A stretch of 41,268 nucleotides of DNA from CAYNEO01 sp964396245 (GTDB lineage: Bacteria > Zixibacteria > MSB-5A5 > GN15 > FEB-12): assembly GCA_964396245.1 (NCBI GenBank), contig CAYNEO010000031.1, positions 1 to 41,268 of the forward strand, read 5' to 3'. A program made the translations under genes and the position numbers. How positions within the stretch are numbered: the first letter of the stretch is position 1; the number at the start of each line of letters is the position of its first letter. The notes beneath the pieces were generated by a model. That model searched no databases, was not told the DNA's origin, and saw only the letters and a list, made by a program, of their open reading frames with translations. Below, one piece after another: positions 7,323 through 15,535 of this stretch.

Positions 7323-7619
7323 TCAGATTTCCTGGGCCAGTTCGACAATCCGTTTATACGGTATGGCGGTCCAGCTCTGGGCCTCAAACGCGCCGTTCTG
7401 GAGGCTGATCATAGAAACCTTGGCGGCCACTTCCTCGTTGGGAGCCTCATAGATGTCAAGAAAATCGAACGGACCGAGAAGGCCGTAGTGGGCCACGAAT
7501 TTCACGTCCGGGCACTTCTCCTTCACCTGTTCGAGCCATGCCCGGCCGATAGACGCCCGATCTTTCATTCGGGTTGTCACTTCGGGGGCAAGCTTGGTCA
7601 TCAAAATGTACGTCTGCAT
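7323..7619 (-). CDS. GYD-domain protein, 98 aa
   Basis: A small soluble alpha/beta protein with the pattern of GYD proteins: MQTYILMTKL at the start, then VKFVAHYGLLGPFDFLDIYEAPNEEVAAKVS, where the family has a G-x-Y/F-D-x-x segment. The start at 7619 is chosen over a longer frame because GGGAG precedes it and the family begins with this strand. The family resembles dimeric ferredoxin-like barrel proteins, but its function is not known. It is the first gene of the minus-strand run and diverges from the aspartase fusion gene. Confidence 0.8.
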   Translation of the reverse strand: MQTYILMTKLAPEVTTRMKDRASIGRAWLEQVKEKCPDVKFVAHYGLLGPFDFLDIYEAPNEEVAAKVSMISLQNGAFEAQSWTAIPYKRIVELAQEI

Positions 7620-7796
7620 GATTAGTCTCCCTGTGTCTGTTAAAGACATTTCAGCTTCTCTATTAAATATAACGCGAGAGTGTGATTGTTTGCAAGGCGA
7701 GACTTCATCGCGGTTTTAGCGGGTCAGCAATCTCTTGCCATTTTATCGGGCGCGAAATACCTTCTCTCACACAACCAATAAACCGGAGTGAAGATT

Positions 7797-9662
7797 ATGA
7801 ACCGCGAGTCCATACATCAGTTTCTCAAGCAGATTCAGCTTTTTGCCGACCTGACCGACCCCGAGCGCGGTCTGATCGCAGACAACCTCGAGGTGCGCGA
7901 ATATGAACCGGGCGCCCTGTTGTTCGAGGAGAACAGCCCCCGGCTGCGTTTGTATCTGATCTACGAGGGCGAGATCGAGCTGTTCAAGCGAACGGCATTT
8001 GGCGAGGAGCGACGTCTGGCGTTCTTTCAGAAGCTGGACTTTCTGGGAGAAGGCGCCCTTCTCGACGATTATCCCCACTCGACCTCCGCCCGCATACTGG
8101 TAAAGACAACCACTCTCGCAATCAGCCGCGAGAGGTTTCAACACCTGTTCACCGAGCAGCCTGAAATAGCCGGGAAAATGCTCGCACGAGTTGCCCGCGT
8201 GATCTCACGCCGGATGCGAGCCGCCAGTACGCGGGTCGTCAATGTGGCCGCTCAATATGTCTCCGGCCGAACCCGACATGAACATGATCTTTTGGGAAGT
8301 CGCGAAGTCCCCCATGAGTATTACTACGGCATTCAGACCCTTCGCGCGATTGAGAACTTCAGTATCAGTGGTGTTTCACTGTCCCAGTATCCGCGACTGA
8401 TAGAGGCGCTGGCTACCGTTAAACTCGCGGCGGCAAAGGCAAACCTGGACCTCAAGCTGCTGTCCAAACCGGTGGCTGACGCTATCGAGCAGGCCTGCCA
8501 TGAAATCCTGAACGGGAAGTGGCATACCCAGTTCGTTGTCGACATGATTCAGGGAGGGGCGGGAACCTCGACCAATATGAATGCCAACGAAGTCATCGCC
8601 AATCGCGCCCTCGAGATTCTCGGGTACGAGAAGGGGGAGTACAGGTACTGCCACCCGAACAACCATGTCAACCTGTCTCAGTCTACGAATGACGCCTACC
8701 CGACAGCTCTCAAGATCGCGATCATAAACAGCAATGCCACCCTCGTGTCAAAGATCAGTGAACTGGTCGATGCCTTCCGGAAAAAGGCCGGAGAGTTCGA
8801 CCACGTGATAAAGATGGGACGCACGCAGCTTCAGGATGCCGTACCGATGACGCTCGGGCAGGAGTTCGAGGCCTATGCCGTGACCATCTCCGAAGAGATC
8901 AGTCGACTCGATCAAAACGCCCAGCTGTTTCTTGAAGTCAATATGGGAGGCACGGCAATCGGAACCGGCATCAACGCCGACCCGGAATACAGCGAGCGGG
9001 TCATCAAGCACCTTCGCGATGCCACCGGACTCGACCTCGTTCTTGCAGCGGACCTGGTCGAGGCCACACAGGACACCGGCGCATTCGTAATCTATTCATC
9101 CGCCCTGAAGCGACTTGCCGTCAAGCTATCCAAGATTGCCAACGATCTCCGTCTGCTGTCCTCCGGACCCCGCGCCGGAATCAACGAGATCAATCTGCCA
9201 CCGATGCAGCCGGGATCGTCGATCATGCCGGGCAAGGTCAATCCGGTTATCGCGGAGGTCGTCAACCAGATTTGCTACAAAGTGATTGGCAATGACCTGA
9301 CAGTAACACTCGCCGCTGAGGCGGGACAGCTTGAACTGAACGTCATGGAACCGGTAATTGCGCAGAGTATCTTCGAGTCGATAGAAATGCTCAAGAACGG
9401 GCTCCTGACGTTCATACATCGATGCATCGACGGTATTACCGCCAATACCGACCATTGCCGCCGAATGGTGGAGAACAGCATCGGCCTCGTGACCGCTCTC
9501 AATCCGGTCCTCGGATACGAGGTGAGCACTCAACTCGCCAAAGAAGCGCTCGACACCAACCGCGGAGTATACGAACTGGCCCTGGAGAAGAATCTGATTT
9601 CCAAAGAAGAACTGGAAAGCCTGCTCAAGCCCGAAAATATGATCCGACCGCGACGAGATTGA
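7797..9662 (+). CDS. aspA: Aspartate ammonia-lyase with N-terminal cyclic-nucleotide-binding domain
   Basis: A 621-aa fusion. The ATG at 7797 is preferred to the GTG at 7788, which overlaps the ribosome binding site CGGAG. Residues ~13-130 are a cNMP-binding domain (LYLIYEGEIELFK, then the phosphate cassette GEGALLDDYPHSTSAR at 84-99). Residues ~158-615 are a full aspartase: HEYYYGIQTLRA, QGGAGTSTNMNANEVIANRA (aspartase rather than fumarase style), NLSQSTNDAYP and the superfamily signature GSSIMPGKVNP (473-483). It should convert L-aspartate to fumarate and ammonia in the cytoplasm. In the cassette the usual phosphate-binding Arg is His94, so ligand binding is uncertain. The fusion suggests allosteric control by a nucleotide or another small molecule. 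It stands alone before gyrA. Confidence 0.9.
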   Translation: MNRESIHQFLKQIQLFADLTDPERGLIADNLEVREYEPGALLFEENSPRLRLYLIYEGEIELFKRTAFGEERRLAFFQKLDFLGEGALLDDYPHSTSARILVKTTTLAISRERFQHLFTEQPEIAGKMLARVARVISRRMRAASTRVVNVAAQYVSGRTRHEHDLLGSREVPHEYYYGIQTLRAIENFSISGVSLSQYPRLIEALATVKLAAAKANLDLKLLSKPVADAIEQACHEILNGKWHTQFVVDMIQGGAGTSTNMNANEVIANRALEILGYEKGEYRYCHPNNHVNLSQSTNDAYPTALKIAIINSNATLVSKISELVDAFRKKAGEFDHVIKMGRTQLQDAVPMTLGQEFEAYAVTISEEISRLDQNAQLFLEVNMGGTAIGTGINADPEYSERVIKHLRDATGLDLVLAADLVEATQDTGAFVIYSSALKRLAVKLSKIANDLRLLSSGPRAGINEINLPPMQPGSSIMPGKVNPVIAEVVNQICYKVIGNDLTVTLAAEAGQLELNVMEPVIAQSIFESIEMLKNGLLTFIHRCIDGITANTDHCRRMVENSIGLVTALNPVLGYEVSTQLAKEALDTNRGVYELALEKNLISKEELESLLKPENMIRPRRD

Positions 9663-9878
9663 CTTTTTTGAGTGCATCGGAGGATAAATTTGGCCGTCAC
9701 TCCGCCTCCTCGAAGAGGGGGCGGCTGACGAGCGGGAGGCCGTTCTAACCTATTATCTTACAATCGAATATCTCTCGAAATCGATCTCGTTTTTTGTTGC
9801 GTTCTGTTGTATAATTATGTACTGTATACCCTCACGGTGAACGGGTAAAAATACGCTAAAACAAAGGATTTTGGGCCA

Positions 9879-12305
9879 ATGACCATAGATCGCCAAAAGA
9901 TCGAGACCATCTTCCTTGAAGAGGAGATGAAGTCCTCGTATCTCGACTATTCGATGTCAGTCATTACCAATCGGGCGCTGCCGGATATCCGCGACGGCAT
10001 GAAGCCGTCCAACCGGCGTATCCTGTTGGCAATGCATGAATTAAATCTCGTGCCCGGCCGGCCGCACCGGAAATGCGCCAAGATCGCCGGCGATACATCA
10101 GGAAATTACCACCCTCACGGCGAGCAGGTCGTCTATCCGACGCTCGTCCGCATGGCGCAGGATTTTGTCATGCGCTATCCGCTGGTCGACGGGCAGGGGA
10201 ACTTTGGATCGATAGATGGTGACGAAGCTGCGGCGATGCGTTATACCGAGGCTCGTCTGACGCCGATTGCGGTTGAAATGCTGGCCGATCTGGACAAAGA
10301 AACAGTCGATTTCATGCCCAATTACGACGGCACGCTTAAGGAGCCGATGGTGCTGCCGGGCAAATTCCCCAACCTGATCTGCAACGGTATTTCCGGTATC
10401 GCCGTGGGTATGGCCACCAATATCCCACCGCACAATCTGAGTGAGGTCGCTGCCGGAATCGCGCGACTGATCGATGATCCAGAGACAACCGTTGAAGAAT
10501 TGATCGAAGACATCCCCGGGCCGGATTTCCCGACCGGCGGCATCATCAACGGTCGCTCCGGCATTCGTCAGGCATACACCACCGGTAAAGGGCACATTCT
10601 CGTTCGTGCCAAGGTCGTTCAGGAGCATATGCGCAATGGCAAGAATGCCATCGTCGTCACGGAAATCCCTTACCAGGTGAACAAATCATCGCTTCTCTTG
10701 AAAATCGCCGACCTGGTGCGCGACAAGAAGATCGACGGCATCTCGGATTTGCGTGATGAATCCGACCGCGACGGTATGCGGATAGTGATCGAACTCAAGC
10801 GCGATGTGCCTGCTGAGGTTGTGTTGAACCAGTTGTATGCCCATACAACGATGCAAACGACGTTCTCAGCCATCATGCTCGGTCTGGATCACGGTATTCC
10901 GAAGATGCTCAATATCAAGGAACTCCTCCAGGCTTTCATCGATCACCGCCATGAGGTTGTCGTTCGCAGAACCGAATACGAACTTCGGAAAGCCGAGGAG
11001 CGAGCTCACATACTCGAGGGCTACAAGATCGCGCTCGATAATATCGACGCCGTTATCGAGCTGATCAAAAAGTCGAAAGATGTTCCCACGGCCCGTGAAG
11101 GGTTGATAAAGAAATTCAAGCTGTCCGAGATTCAGGCCAACGCCATCCTCGACATGCGACTCCAGCGGCTGACCGGTCTGGAGCGTGAGAAGATCGAAAA
11201 GGAATATCTCGATCTTATCAAAAAGATCAGTGAGCTCAAAGCCATTCTCGACTCGAAACAGCTCAGGATGAAGATCATCAAGGATGAAATCCTCGCCCTC
11301 GAAAAGAAGTTTGGCGACCATCGCCGCACGGAAATTCAGGATGAGGCGGAAGATCTCACCGTTGAAGATCTGATCGCCGAAGAGGATATGGTGCTCACGA
11401 TTTCGCATCTGGGTTATGTCAAGCGCCTGTCGGTATCAGCCTATCGGCGTCAGCAGCGCGGAGGCAAGGGCGTCATCGGAATCGAAACGAAAGAAGATGA
11501 TTTTGCCGAACACCTGTTCATCGCTTCCACGCACGATTATATCCTGTTCTTCTCCAACCAGGGACGATGCTACTGGGTGAAAGTGCACGAGATCCCTGTC
11601 GGCGGACGGATGGCCAAGGGCAAGCCGATTGTCAACATGTGCAGCATGTCCAAGGACGAGCACGTCACGGCTTTTTGCAAAGTCCGCGATTTCACGCCGG
11701 ATAACTATATCGTCATGGCCACACGGCAGGGTATGATCAAGAAGACCAGCCTTGACGCCTTCTCGAACCCGAGAAAGACCGGCATCAATGCGATCCACCT
11801 GCCGGTGGAGGACGAGCTGATCGAGGTCGCCATCACCGACGGCACGTTCGACATTGTTCTCGGAACCCGTCAGGGCATGGCGATTCGCTTCCTCGAGGAA
11901 AAAGTCCGGCCGATGGGACGCACCGCTTACGGTGTCAAGGGCGTCAACCTGGCTACCGGCGATTACGTCATCGGCATGGTGGTCGTGAAACGCAACAGCA
12001 CTATTCTGTCGGTTACCGAAAACGGTTACGGCAAGCGGACGTCTATCGATGACTACCGTATCACCAATCGTGGCGGCAAGGGAATCATCAACATCAAGGC
12101 GTCCGAGCGCAACGGCAAGGTGGTTTGTATCATGGAAGTACTCGATGAGGACGAATTGATACTCATCACCCGCAAGGGTATCGCCAACCGCCAGGCCGTT
12201 AAAAACATCAAGGTGATAGGTCGCAACACTCAGGGTGTCAGGCTGATAACGCTCGGCAAAGGCGACAAGGTCACCGATGTCGCCCGGGTGGCGAAAGAAG
12301 AATAG
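9879..12305 (+). CDS. gyrA: DNA gyrase subunit A
   Basis: 808 aa, the normal size. The N-terminus YLDYSMSVITNRALPDIRDGMKP is typical. Catalytic Tyr122 is in AAMRYTEARL. The GyrA box QQRGGKG (about 524-530) marks it as gyrase and not topoisomerase IV. The breakage-reunion domain fills the first ~500 residues and the DNA-wrapping beta-pinwheel the rest. In the quinolone-determining region, E. coli Ser83 and Asp87 are Gln83 and Pro87 here, with Glu82 for Asp82. With GyrB it introduces negative supercoils; gyrB is not in the window. It is monocistronic, with a hairpin terminator after it. Confidence 0.97.
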   Translation: MTIDRQKIETIFLEEEMKSSYLDYSMSVITNRALPDIRDGMKPSNRRILLAMHELNLVPGRPHRKCAKIAGDTSGNYHPHGEQVVYPTLVRMAQDFVMRYPLVDGQGNFGSIDGDEAAAMRYTEARLTPIAVEMLADLDKETVDFMPNYDGTLKEPMVLPGKFPNLICNGISGIAVGMATNIPPHNLSEVAAGIARLIDDPETTVEELIEDIPGPDFPTGGIINGRSGIRQAYTTGKGHILVRAKVVQEHMRNGKNAIVVTEIPYQVNKSSLLLKIADLVRDKKIDGISDLRDESDRDGMRIVIELKRDVPAEVVLNQLYAHTTMQTTFSAIMLGLDHGIPKMLNIKELLQAFIDHRHEVVVRRTEYELRKAEERAHILEGYKIALDNIDAVIELIKKSKDVPTAREGLIKKFKLSEIQANAILDMRLQRLTGLEREKIEKEYLDLIKKISELKAILDSKQLRMKIIKDEILALEKKFGDHRRTEIQDEAEDLTVEDLIAEEDMVLTISHLGYVKRLSVSAYRRQQRGGKGVIGIETKEDDFAEHLFIASTHDYILFFSNQGRCYWVKVHEIPVGGRMAKGKPIVNMCSMSKDEHVTAFCKVRDFTPDNYIVMATRQGMIKKTSLDAFSNPRKTGINAIHLPVEDELIEVAITDGTFDIVLGTRQGMAIRFLEEKVRPMGRTAYGVKGVNLATGDYVIGMVVVKRNSTILSVTENGYGKRTSIDDYRITNRGGKGIINIKASERNGKVVCIMEVLDEDELILITRKGIANRQAVKNIKVIGRNTQGVRLITLGKGDKVTDVARVAKEE

Positions 12306-12339
12306 ACCACACCGCCGTTGCGGCAGTAATAGCATAACG

Positions 12340-12367
12340 AGGCAGGAGTCATCGGCTCCTGCCTTTT
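12340..12367 (+). terminator. Intrinsic terminator of gyrA
   Basis: AGGCAGGAG and CTCCTGCCT form a 9-bp stem around TCATCGG, followed by TTTTCTTG, 35 bp after the gyrA stop. Confidence 0.85.
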
Positions 12368-12418
12368 CTTGTTGGTGAATACCACCAAAACAATTCATTA
12401 TAGCCGGGTAATAGACGA

Positions 12419-12447
12419 TTGCCTTTGGCGGCAAATGAAGATATTAT
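12419..12447 (+). promoter_or_regulatory. Predicted sigma-70-type promoter of the EamA gene
   Basis: TTGCCT, a 17-bp spacer, then TATTAT, about 50 bp before the ATG and just after the gyrA terminator. Confidence 0.5.
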
Positions 12448-12496
12448 GGGAGTCGGAATCCTGCAACTGGTGACACTGCAATAGGACAGCAAAGCA

Positions 12497-13426
12497 ATGC
12501 CTTATCTCGGTGAATTCGCCGCTCTCGGAACCGCCCTGTGCTGGACATTTACTTCCATGTTTTTCACCGAGGCGGGCCGCCTGATCGGTTCGTTCAAGGT
12601 CAATAACATTCGATTACTGTTCGCGGTAATTATCTATGTAGCCATTCTGACTATTACGACCGGCCACCTCTGGCCCTCCAACCTCAATGGCCTTCAGTTC
12701 TCATGGTTGGCCCTCTCCGGTCTTATCGGTCTGGTCATCGGCGACGGTTTCGGGTTCAAGGCATTGGTGATGATCGGGCCAAGATTGACAACCCTCCTGT
12801 GGGCAACGGCGCCGATCATGGTAACAATAATTGCGTGGGTTTTCCTCGGTGAGCAGTTGCGCTTTATCGACATTGTGGGAATCGTTGTGACCGTCGCCGG
12901 GGTAGCCTGGGTGGTCTCGGAACGCAAATACAAAAATGCCGAGAGAGCCGGCGTGATGCGTGATCACCCGGACTCGGGAACGCGCACCAAGGGCATCATT
13001 TACGGCCTGATTGCGGCGCTGGGGCAGGGGACCGGACTGGTGCTGTCGAAACAGGCCATGCTCTATGCCGGCGGGTCGCTGGAAGCTTTCCCGGCCGCGT
13101 TTATTCGGATGCTTACTTCGATGGTCATGATCTGGATTATCAGCGGGATGCGTGGTCAACTCGGACCGACAGTGAAGGCAATCAGAAACGGAAAAGCCAT
13201 GGCGCTGGCGGCCGGCGGCGCTATTATGGGGCCGTTCCTCGGGGTCTGGCTGTCTCTGGTGGCGGTTCGCATGATTAATGCCGGGGTCGCCGCCACGCTG
13301 AACTCAATGACGCCGGTGTTTGTCATTCCGGTCGTCATGTTTTATTATAGAGAGAAGGTATCCCTCCGGGCGTTTTTCGGTGCAGTGGTGGCTGTATCGG
13401 GAGTCGCCGTGCTGTTGCTGACATGA
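12497..13426 (+). CDS. EamA/DMT-family transporter
   Basis: 309 aa with about ten hydrophobic segments arranged as two EamA halves (about 5-145 and 165-308), joined by a charged cytoplasmic loop (SERKYKNAERAG...SGTRTKG). Each half closes with the usual pattern: LGEQLRFIDIVGIVVTVAGVAWV and YYREKVSLRAFFGAVVAVSGVAVLL. Such drug/metabolite transporters export or exchange small metabolites; the substrate is unknown. AGGAC precedes the ATG. Its stop overlaps the next start (ATGA at 13423), implying coupling with the downstream gene. Confidence 0.9.
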   Translation: MPYLGEFAALGTALCWTFTSMFFTEAGRLIGSFKVNNIRLLFAVIIYVAILTITTGHLWPSNLNGLQFSWLALSGLIGLVIGDGFGFKALVMIGPRLTTLLWATAPIMVTIIAWVFLGEQLRFIDIVGIVVTVAGVAWVVSERKYKNAERAGVMRDHPDSGTRTKGIIYGLIAALGQGTGLVLSKQAMLYAGGSLEAFPAAFIRMLTSMVMIWIISGMRGQLGPTVKAIRNGKAMALAAGGAIMGPFLGVWLSLVAVRMINAGVAATLNSMTPVFVIPVVMFYYREKVSLRAFFGAVVAVSGVAVLLLT

Positions 13427-14391
13427 CGAAATTGCTTGATTATTCAGTAATGCCGGAATTTCTGGCGAGGTATTTCAGTGGCTCGGGAATGCGCGAAGAG
13501 CGTCTCGTTGGGAAAGACCGTCTGTATGATTCCGGCTACTACGATATCGTCCGCTTTTTCGGTCCCGATGCTGTCCGGCCGTCACATATAGGGATAGCCA
13601 TCACGCCGGGCAGATTCATCTTTACGGACGCCCGTATCAAAGAGTTTGCGGAGCGCGTCGCCGCGCTACTGCGGAGCGAAGGTCGGTTGTTTGACGGCCC
13701 CACGGTGATGAAACTATCCGGACTTGACCTGTACACCTATCCGCAAACCATGTCGGTGCAGGAGTGCAGCTACGATGACCAGGCGGGAAGTTGCTTCGCA
13801 CTGGATTTGCCCGACCCATCGTTCAAGAAATGGGGTGGGACGCTTCGCGAGTACTATAAATCCCGGTATCCGACAACCGACCTGGAGCAAAATCCGCTGC
13901 CGATCTGTCTTGGAATCTGCGGTTACCTGCGTACAAAGGGCGCCGATGATCCGCGATTGCTTCAGGTCCGAAGATCGGGATGGCTTGCCTCCCTGGAAAA
14001 CTCCTACGGCCCGTCGGTGGCCGGTTCAGTTGACTTTACCACCGACTTCTCACGGCTTTCCGATTTAATTGAGGGGTCGCTCGGTGCTGAAATAGCGGAA
14101 GAGCTCGGTCTGCAGGCGGGCGAATATGAGATCATTCCCCTCGCTTACGCGCGCGAAATATTCAGAGGGGAGAAGCCGCAGATTTTTTGTCTTATCGAGA
14201 CTAATCTGACTGAACCGGATTTATCTGAACGCATATCGGCGCTCAAGCCGGAACGGCAGGAAATCCAGTCTTTTGATTTTGTCTCGATGACGCTTGATCG
14301 TGTCAACCGGGAGGCATGGTTGGAATCAATCAACCATGAGGCCCGGATGAACTACTATCTTGTTGAAGAATATCTGGAGACGGGAGGGTAA
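13423..14391 (+). CDS. Hypothetical protein, possibly Nudix-like, 322 aa
   Basis: I do not recognise it with confidence. The C-terminal half contains GAEIAEELGL (about residues 225-234), which resembles the end of a Nudix box (REUxEExGU) with Ala for Arg, but the upstream Gly and Glu of the box are not in register, so catalysis would be impaired or different. The segment after it (YEIIPLAYAREIFRGEKPQIFCLIET) also looks Nudix-like. The N-terminal ~180 residues are unlike anything I know and carry several Cys. The protein is soluble. It is translationally coupled to the EamA transporter, so the two may act on the same metabolite. Confidence 0.6.
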   Translation: MTKLLDYSVMPEFLARYFSGSGMREERLVGKDRLYDSGYYDIVRFFGPDAVRPSHIGIAITPGRFIFTDARIKEFAERVAALLRSEGRLFDGPTVMKLSGLDLYTYPQTMSVQECSYDDQAGSCFALDLPDPSFKKWGGTLREYYKSRYPTTDLEQNPLPICLGICGYLRTKGADDPRLLQVRRSGWLASLENSYGPSVAGSVDFTTDFSRLSDLIEGSLGAEIAEELGLQAGEYEIIPLAYAREIFRGEKPQIFCLIETNLTEPDLSERISALKPERQEIQSFDFVSMTLDRVNREAWLESINHEARMNYYLVEEYLETGG

Positions 14392-14440
14392 GGCGGGAAA
14401 CGATGTAACCATTGCCTTCCGGTGGGGGGAGGATGCGTGG

Positions 14441-14755
14441 TCACGCCATATCCGAGAATCCGCCGTTTCGCCGGCGGCGCATATGATCTTTTCTCAAGCC
14501 CTGGATTCTCGTCTTGATAATCACTTCGCGCAGAGACTGATTCGGTCGCAACGGAAAACCACACAGCTTCTGCATCGACATCACTTTCTCGCGATCCATC
14601 TCGCGCTTCCTGTAGGCCACGACTCTGACCTCTAATTCGGCCAGATCCTTCCTGGTTGCAGGAAGAAAGATGTCCCATAATTCACGCGGAATTCCCTTCA
14701 ACATCTCACGGATGTTGTGGAATGGTTTCAGCGCTTTGTCGATGTCATAACTCAC
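14441..14755 (-). CDS. Unrecognised 104-aa family protein, copy B
   Basis: Paralogue of the gene at 3852-4166, with the same length and order of motifs: LKPxxN, IPRELWDIFLPAT (22-34), LAELExR, LCGFPLRPNQSLREV (64-78), and the basic QGLRKDHMRRRRN before GGF. A TTG at 14761 would add two residues; the GTG at 14755 is preferred because it aligns with the ATG of copy A and both follow GGTGATTGA. It is a single gene, convergent with the Nudix-like gene 49 bp away. Function unknown; the conserved aromatic/Pro core and basic C-terminus argue for a folded nucleic-acid or ribosome-associated protein, as inference. Confidence 0.75.
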   Translation of the reverse strand: MSYDIDKALKPFHNIREMLKGIPRELWDIFLPATRKDLAELEVRVVAYRKREMDREKVMSMQKLCGFPLRPNQSLREVIIKTRIQGLRKDHMRRRRNGGFSDMA

Positions 14756-14829
14756 TGTCAATCACCACCGTTCTTCGGCTATGCTGACCGCGGGCGGCCA
14801 GCTAATCTGCTAACTTACTGTCGTTCAAT

Positions 14830-14848
14830 TGTTATAACACTGATAACA
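14830..14848. promoter_or_regulatory. Operator-like inverted repeat upstream of 104-aa gene copy B
   Basis: TGTTAT, 7 bp, ATAACA, overlapping the perfect palindrome TGTTATAACA, 75-95 bp before the start at 14755. The position suits a regulator site; no matching site is seen at copy A. Confidence 0.35.
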
Positions 14849-15079
14849 GGCGCCGAGGTTCCGTATCATAGATAATCCGCTCTGATATGTGTTCAGAAAA
14901 GACCCGCGAAGTCTTGATTTGAACTGCAATGAACTCCTTGAGTCCGGCCGACCGGTTTTCGTAGGTGCCACATTACTAACCACTTAAACTGCGACTATAG
15001 GAATGCTTTCACAAAGAATGATTTCTCTCCCGACGCGAAAAAAAATTCGGCCTTTTTCAAGACGACCGAAGATACAGGC

Positions 15080-15113
15080 AAAGAAAAACAGCCGCTTCGT
15101 GATAAAGCGGCTG
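15080..15113 (-). terminator. Terminator of the lptB-rpoN-glpX-hpf cluster
   Basis: CAGCCGCTT (15089-15097) and AAGCGGCTG (15105-15113) make a 9-bp stem. On the minus strand it is followed by TTTTTCTTT. A T-run also follows on the plus strand. Confidence 0.85.
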
Positions 15114-15146
15114 CTCTTGTTTTTCTTGCCGGTCCGGTTGCCAATG

Positions 15147-15506
15147 TCAGATATCTACTTCGTCCGGATCGGTCGATGGTCTGGTGGCAGCTTCGGTCAC
15201 TTCGGCAATTGCTTCCGGCTTACGATCTTTGAGCTTGCCTTTATACTTTTTAAGCTGGACCTTGACCTTGTCGACCGCCATCTCGATCGAGGCATAAAGA
15301 TCATCGGTCTCGGCGGTGCCCGATAATGTCTCTTTGAACACTTTCACTTTCAACTCTGCCATGCGCCGATGTCGCTCTTTGTCAAGTATGAACTCTGCGG
15401 ATATGATGTTCTCGAAATATCTGGTCAGTCCTTCCATCTCCTCTTCGGCCTTCTCTCGAATTTCCGGAGTCAGGTCGAAATGGCGGGCGGTAACCTTTTT
15501 CTGCAT
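15147..15506 (-). CDS. hpf: Ribosome hibernation-promoting factor, short form
   Basis: 119 aa starting MQKKVTARHFDLTPEIREKAEEE; the ATG at 15506 has AAGGAGA upstream. The HPF/YfiA fold is evident: the paired pattern RYFENIISAEFILDKERHRRMAELKVKV and then DLYASIEMAVDKVKVQLKKYKGKLKDRK, whose basic helix contacts 16S rRNA. There is no C-terminal dimerisation domain, so it is the short type that works with RMF-like partners or alone. It binds idle 30S subunits in stationary phase. It lies 29 bp after glpX and ends the cluster. Location near rpoN is common for hpf. Confidence 0.93.
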   Translation of the reverse strand: MQKKVTARHFDLTPEIREKAEEEMEGLTRYFENIISAEFILDKERHRRMAELKVKVFKETLSGTAETDDLYASIEMAVDKVKVQLKKYKGKLKDRKPEAIAEVTEAATRPSTDPDEVDI

Positions 15507-15535
15507 GGCCAGTTCTCCTTTCCATGCCACGTTCG

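Larger units (their letters stand above)
14756..15146. other. Intergenic region between 104-aa gene copy B and hpf (391 bp)
   Basis: No gene seen. Its left end should hold the promoter of the leftward 104-aa gene; its right end holds the hpf terminator (15080-15113). The palindrome TGTTATAACA is at 14830-14839. Confidence 0.6.

Noticed and set aside
9702..9725. CCGCCTCC/GGGGGCGG hairpin as aspartase terminator
   Set aside because: The stem exists, but the following sequence is GC-rich with no T-run, so I did not annotate it.
9810..9815. TATAAT as the gyrA promoter -10
   Set aside because: No -35 element at acceptable spacing; the hexamer alone is weak evidence.
9879..12305. parC (topoisomerase IV) instead of gyrA
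   Set aside because: The intact GyrA box QQRGGKG and the beta-pinwheel length favour gyrase.
11436..12434. 332-codon minus-strand frame
   Set aside because: Antisense shadow of the gyrA C-terminal domain.
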